A stretch of DNA of 64,000 nucleotides from Bacillota bacterium (GTDB lineage: Bacteria > Bacillota > UBA4882 > UBA10575). A program made the position numbers and the translations under genes. Under the pieces are notes generated by a model. It was not told the DNA's origin, made no database searches, and worked only from the letters and a program-made list of their open reading frames with translations. Location of the stretch: positions 1 to 64,000 of the forward strand of contig DUQR01000033.1 of the NCBI GenBank assembly GCA_012837715.1, given 5' to 3'. Positions 62,646 to 64,000 of this stretch are shown here, in pieces (the stretch's first letter is position 1; the number at the start of each line of letters is the position of its first letter).

Positions 62646-62720
62646 TGGTGGGCCCACCTGGATTCGAACCAGGGACCGATCGGTTATGAGCCGACTGCTC
62701 CACCGCTGAGCTATGGGCCC
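62646..62720 (-). tRNA. tRNA with CAU anticodon (Met, or Ile2)
   Basis: The minus strand folds as a complete cloverleaf of 75 bases: acceptor GGGCCCA with TGGGCCC, D arm TAGCTCAGCGGTGGAGC, anticodon loop CTCATAA, T arm with GGTTCGAATCC, discriminator A and an encoded CCA. The CAU anticodon reads AUG as elongator methionine, or AUA if its C is modified to lysidine. The GGCTCATAACC anticodon arm occurs in both kinds, so the choice stays open. It is not an initiator by its acceptor end, which is fully paired. Confidence 0.9.
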
Positions 62721-62728
62721 AAAATATT

Positions 62729-62803
62729 TGGCTCCCCGAGTTGGATTCGAACCAACAACCGCCCGGTTAACAGCCGGGTGCTCTACCGTTGAGCTATCGA
62801 GGA
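62729..62803 (-). tRNA. tRNA-Asn (GUU anticodon)
   Basis: A 75-base cloverleaf on the minus strand: acceptor TCCTCGA with TCGGGGA (one G-U pair), D arm TAGCTCAACGGTAGAGC, anticodon loop with CTGTTAA (GTT), T arm GGTTCGAATCC, discriminator G and encoded CCA. It lies eight bases from the CAU tRNA and 59 bases after the sigma factor stop. Confidence 0.95.
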
Positions 62804-62862
62804 GTTTCTTTCGCAAAGATAATTATACCTCCTTTAGTTGCTTCCGTCAAGTCCCTAGGGGG

Positions 62863-64000
62863 TTACTCCAGGAAATCCTTCAATTTCTTACTCCGGCTGG
62901 GATGGCGAAGCTTACGTAAGGCTTTCGCTTCAATCTGCCGGATTCTTTCCCGCGTCACCCCAAAGACCTGGCCTACTTCTTCCAAAGTCCGGGCGCGTCC
63001 GTCTTCCAGACCAAACCTAAGACGGAGGACTTTTTCTTCCCGGGAGGTTAGCGTATCCAGGACTTCTTCCAGTTGTTCTTTGAGGAGACGGAAAGAAGCG
63101 GCATCGGCCGGCGCCGGCGCATCCTGATCTTCGATAAAATCCCCTAAATGGCTATCTTCCTCTTCACCGATGGGGGTCTCTAAAGAGACCGGTTCTTGGG
63201 CAATCTTAATGATCTCCCGAACCCGCTCCACACTCATCCCCATCTCCGCGGCGATCTCTTCCGCCGACGGTTCCCGGCCAAGGGTCTGTAAGAGCTGCCG
63301 AGAAACCCGGATTAGTTTATTAATCGTCTCAACCATATGCACAGGAATGCGAATAGTCCTTGCTTGATCGGCAATTGCCCGGGTGATGGCTTGACGAATC
63401 CACCAAGTGGCATAGGTACTGAATTTAAATCCTTTATGGTAGTCAAATTTCTCCACGGCTTTGATCAAACCCAGGTTTCCTTCCTGAATCAAATCCAGGA
63501 AAAGCATACCCCGGCCCACGTATCTTTTGGCAATACTCACCACTAAACGCAGATTGGCCTCAGCCAAACGGCGTTTGGCGTTTTCATCACCATTCTTAGC
63601 CCGCTGCGCCAGTTCCAGTTCGTCTTCGGGCGACAAAAGAGGAACCCGACCGATCTCTTTTAGATACATCCGTACCGGGTCATCCAAAGAAATGCCTTCC
63701 GGAAGAGAGAGATCAACTTCATTCTCGGTTTCATTGTCTTGGGTGTCGTTGGCCTGAGGTTCTTCGTCTTCCGCAACAAAATCCACGCCCTTACTGGTCA
63801 ACAGTTCATAGATCCCGTCGATCTCCTCCGGCGCAAGCTCAATCTGCTCAAAGGTGTCCATGATATCCTTGTAGGTAACAACACCTTTCTTTTTGCCTAA
63901 CGCCAGGATCTCTTTGATCGCAGCCGCTTTGAGCGTCTCAAGATTATCCTTTCCATTGACCCGCTCAGCAAAGACTGGAGTGGCCTTTTTAACCTCTTTT
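62863..64000 (-). CDS. rpoD: Primary RNA polymerase sigma factor (RpoD/SigA), partial at right edge
   Basis: Housekeeping sigma-70 factor that directs RNA polymerase to -35/-10 promoters. Sigma regions follow in order: part of region 1.1 ([18 protein letters not shown]), region 1.2 with [17 protein letters not shown], region 2 with [30 protein letters not shown] and [19 protein letters not shown], region 3, and region 4 with [19 protein letters not shown] ending LKDFLE, much like Bacillus SigA. The ATG at 63861 is not the start: region 1.1 stays open in frame upstream to the window edge, so the 5' end lies outside. Two tRNA genes follow closely downstream. Confidence 0.93.
   Translation of the reverse strand, partial: KEVKKATPVFAERVNGKDNLETLKAAAIKEILALGKKKGVVTYKDIMDTFEQIELAPEEIDGIYELLTSKGVDFVAEDEEPQANDTQDNETENEVDLSLPEGISLDDPVRMYLKEIGRVPLLSPEDELELAQRAKNGDENAKRRLAEANLRLVVSIAKRYVGRGMLFLDLIQEGNLGLIKAVEKFDYHKGFKFSTYATWWIRQAITRAIADQARTIRIPVHMVETINKLIRVSRQLLQTLGREPSAEEIAAEMGMSVERVREIIKIAQEPVSLETPIGEEEDSHLGDFIEDQDAPAPADAASFRLLKEQLEEVLDTLTSREEKVLRLRFGLEDGRARTLEEVGQVFGVTRERIRQIEAKALRKLRHPSRSKKLKDFLE

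Noticed and set aside
63861-63863. ATG at 63861 as the sigma factor start
   Set aside because: Region 1.1 of the sigma factor continues in frame upstream to the window edge, so this is an internal methionine.

Overview
The window looks like a chromosomal stretch from a diderm (outer-membrane-bearing) Firmicute, plausibly of the Limnochordia/Hydrogenispora type; the exact lineage cannot be fixed from sequence reading alone. The Firmicute signs are a SigA-type sigma factor, the sigma factor - Nif3 - small C4 zinc finger - zinc-ribbon gene order, strong GGAGG ribosome sites with frequent TTG/GTG starts, and YesM/YesN two-component pairs beside sugar transporters. The outer-membrane signs are a chaperone-usher-like locus, an Omp85-like barrel, and a second barrel with a C-terminal aromatic residue paired with a lipoprotein. 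No phage, transposase or CRISPR array was seen.

Layout. 0.5-3.5 kb: split cobalamin-dependent methionine synthase (separate reactivation domain plus MetH core). 3.6-4.5 kb: aldo/keto reductase. 4.8-12 kb: dipeptide/oligosaccharide-type ABC importer (binding protein, two permeases with extra extracytoplasmic segments, two ATPases). 12.4-15 kb: ABC-2 exporter. 15.3-18.8 kb: cytoplasmic GH10 xylanase, macro-domain protein, phosphoglucomutase. 19.5-23.5 kb: ChvE/GguA/GguB-type sugar importer. 23.7-26.8 kb: cysteine-desulfidase-like enzyme, RidA and a sodium-coupled amino acid transporter in one operon. 27.3-30 kb: PocR-domain histidine kinase and AraC-type regulator. 30.4-35 kb: SIMPL protein, a queuosine precursor transporter behind a candidate preQ1 riboswitch, YjbQ, NagA, an MBL hydrolase. 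35.4-41.2 kb: secreted proteins, PapD-like chaperone and usher-like barrel. 41.3-52.9 kb: a disaccharide uptake and phosphorolysis regulon (binding protein, two permeases, GH65 phosphorylase, beta-phosphoglucomutase), a YesM/YesN pair and an extra binding protein in the kinase operon. 52.9-60 kb: Fe-S aldo/keto reductase, Omp85-like barrel, stand-alone LigD polymerase domain, lipoprotein/barrel pair, rhomboid-fold protein. 60-64 kb: zinc-ribbon, zinc-finger, Nif3, two tRNAs, and a sigma factor running off the right edge.

How it fits together. Much of the window serves plant or microbial polysaccharide use: oligomers are imported by three ABC systems, cut inside the cell by the GH10 enzyme or phosphorolysed by GH65, and fed to glycolysis through beta-phosphoglucomutase and phosphoglucomutase. 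Two YesM/YesN systems probably sense ligands. The sugar importer at 44.8-47.8 kb has no ATPase gene of its own and must borrow one.

The two most unusual items are the chaperone-usher-like operon, whose usher has a copper-amine-oxidase-N-like front domain and two C-terminal SdrD-B-like repeats, and a family of about 150-180 bp intergenic repeats (four long copies, three partial copies) with a conserved internal inverted repeat.
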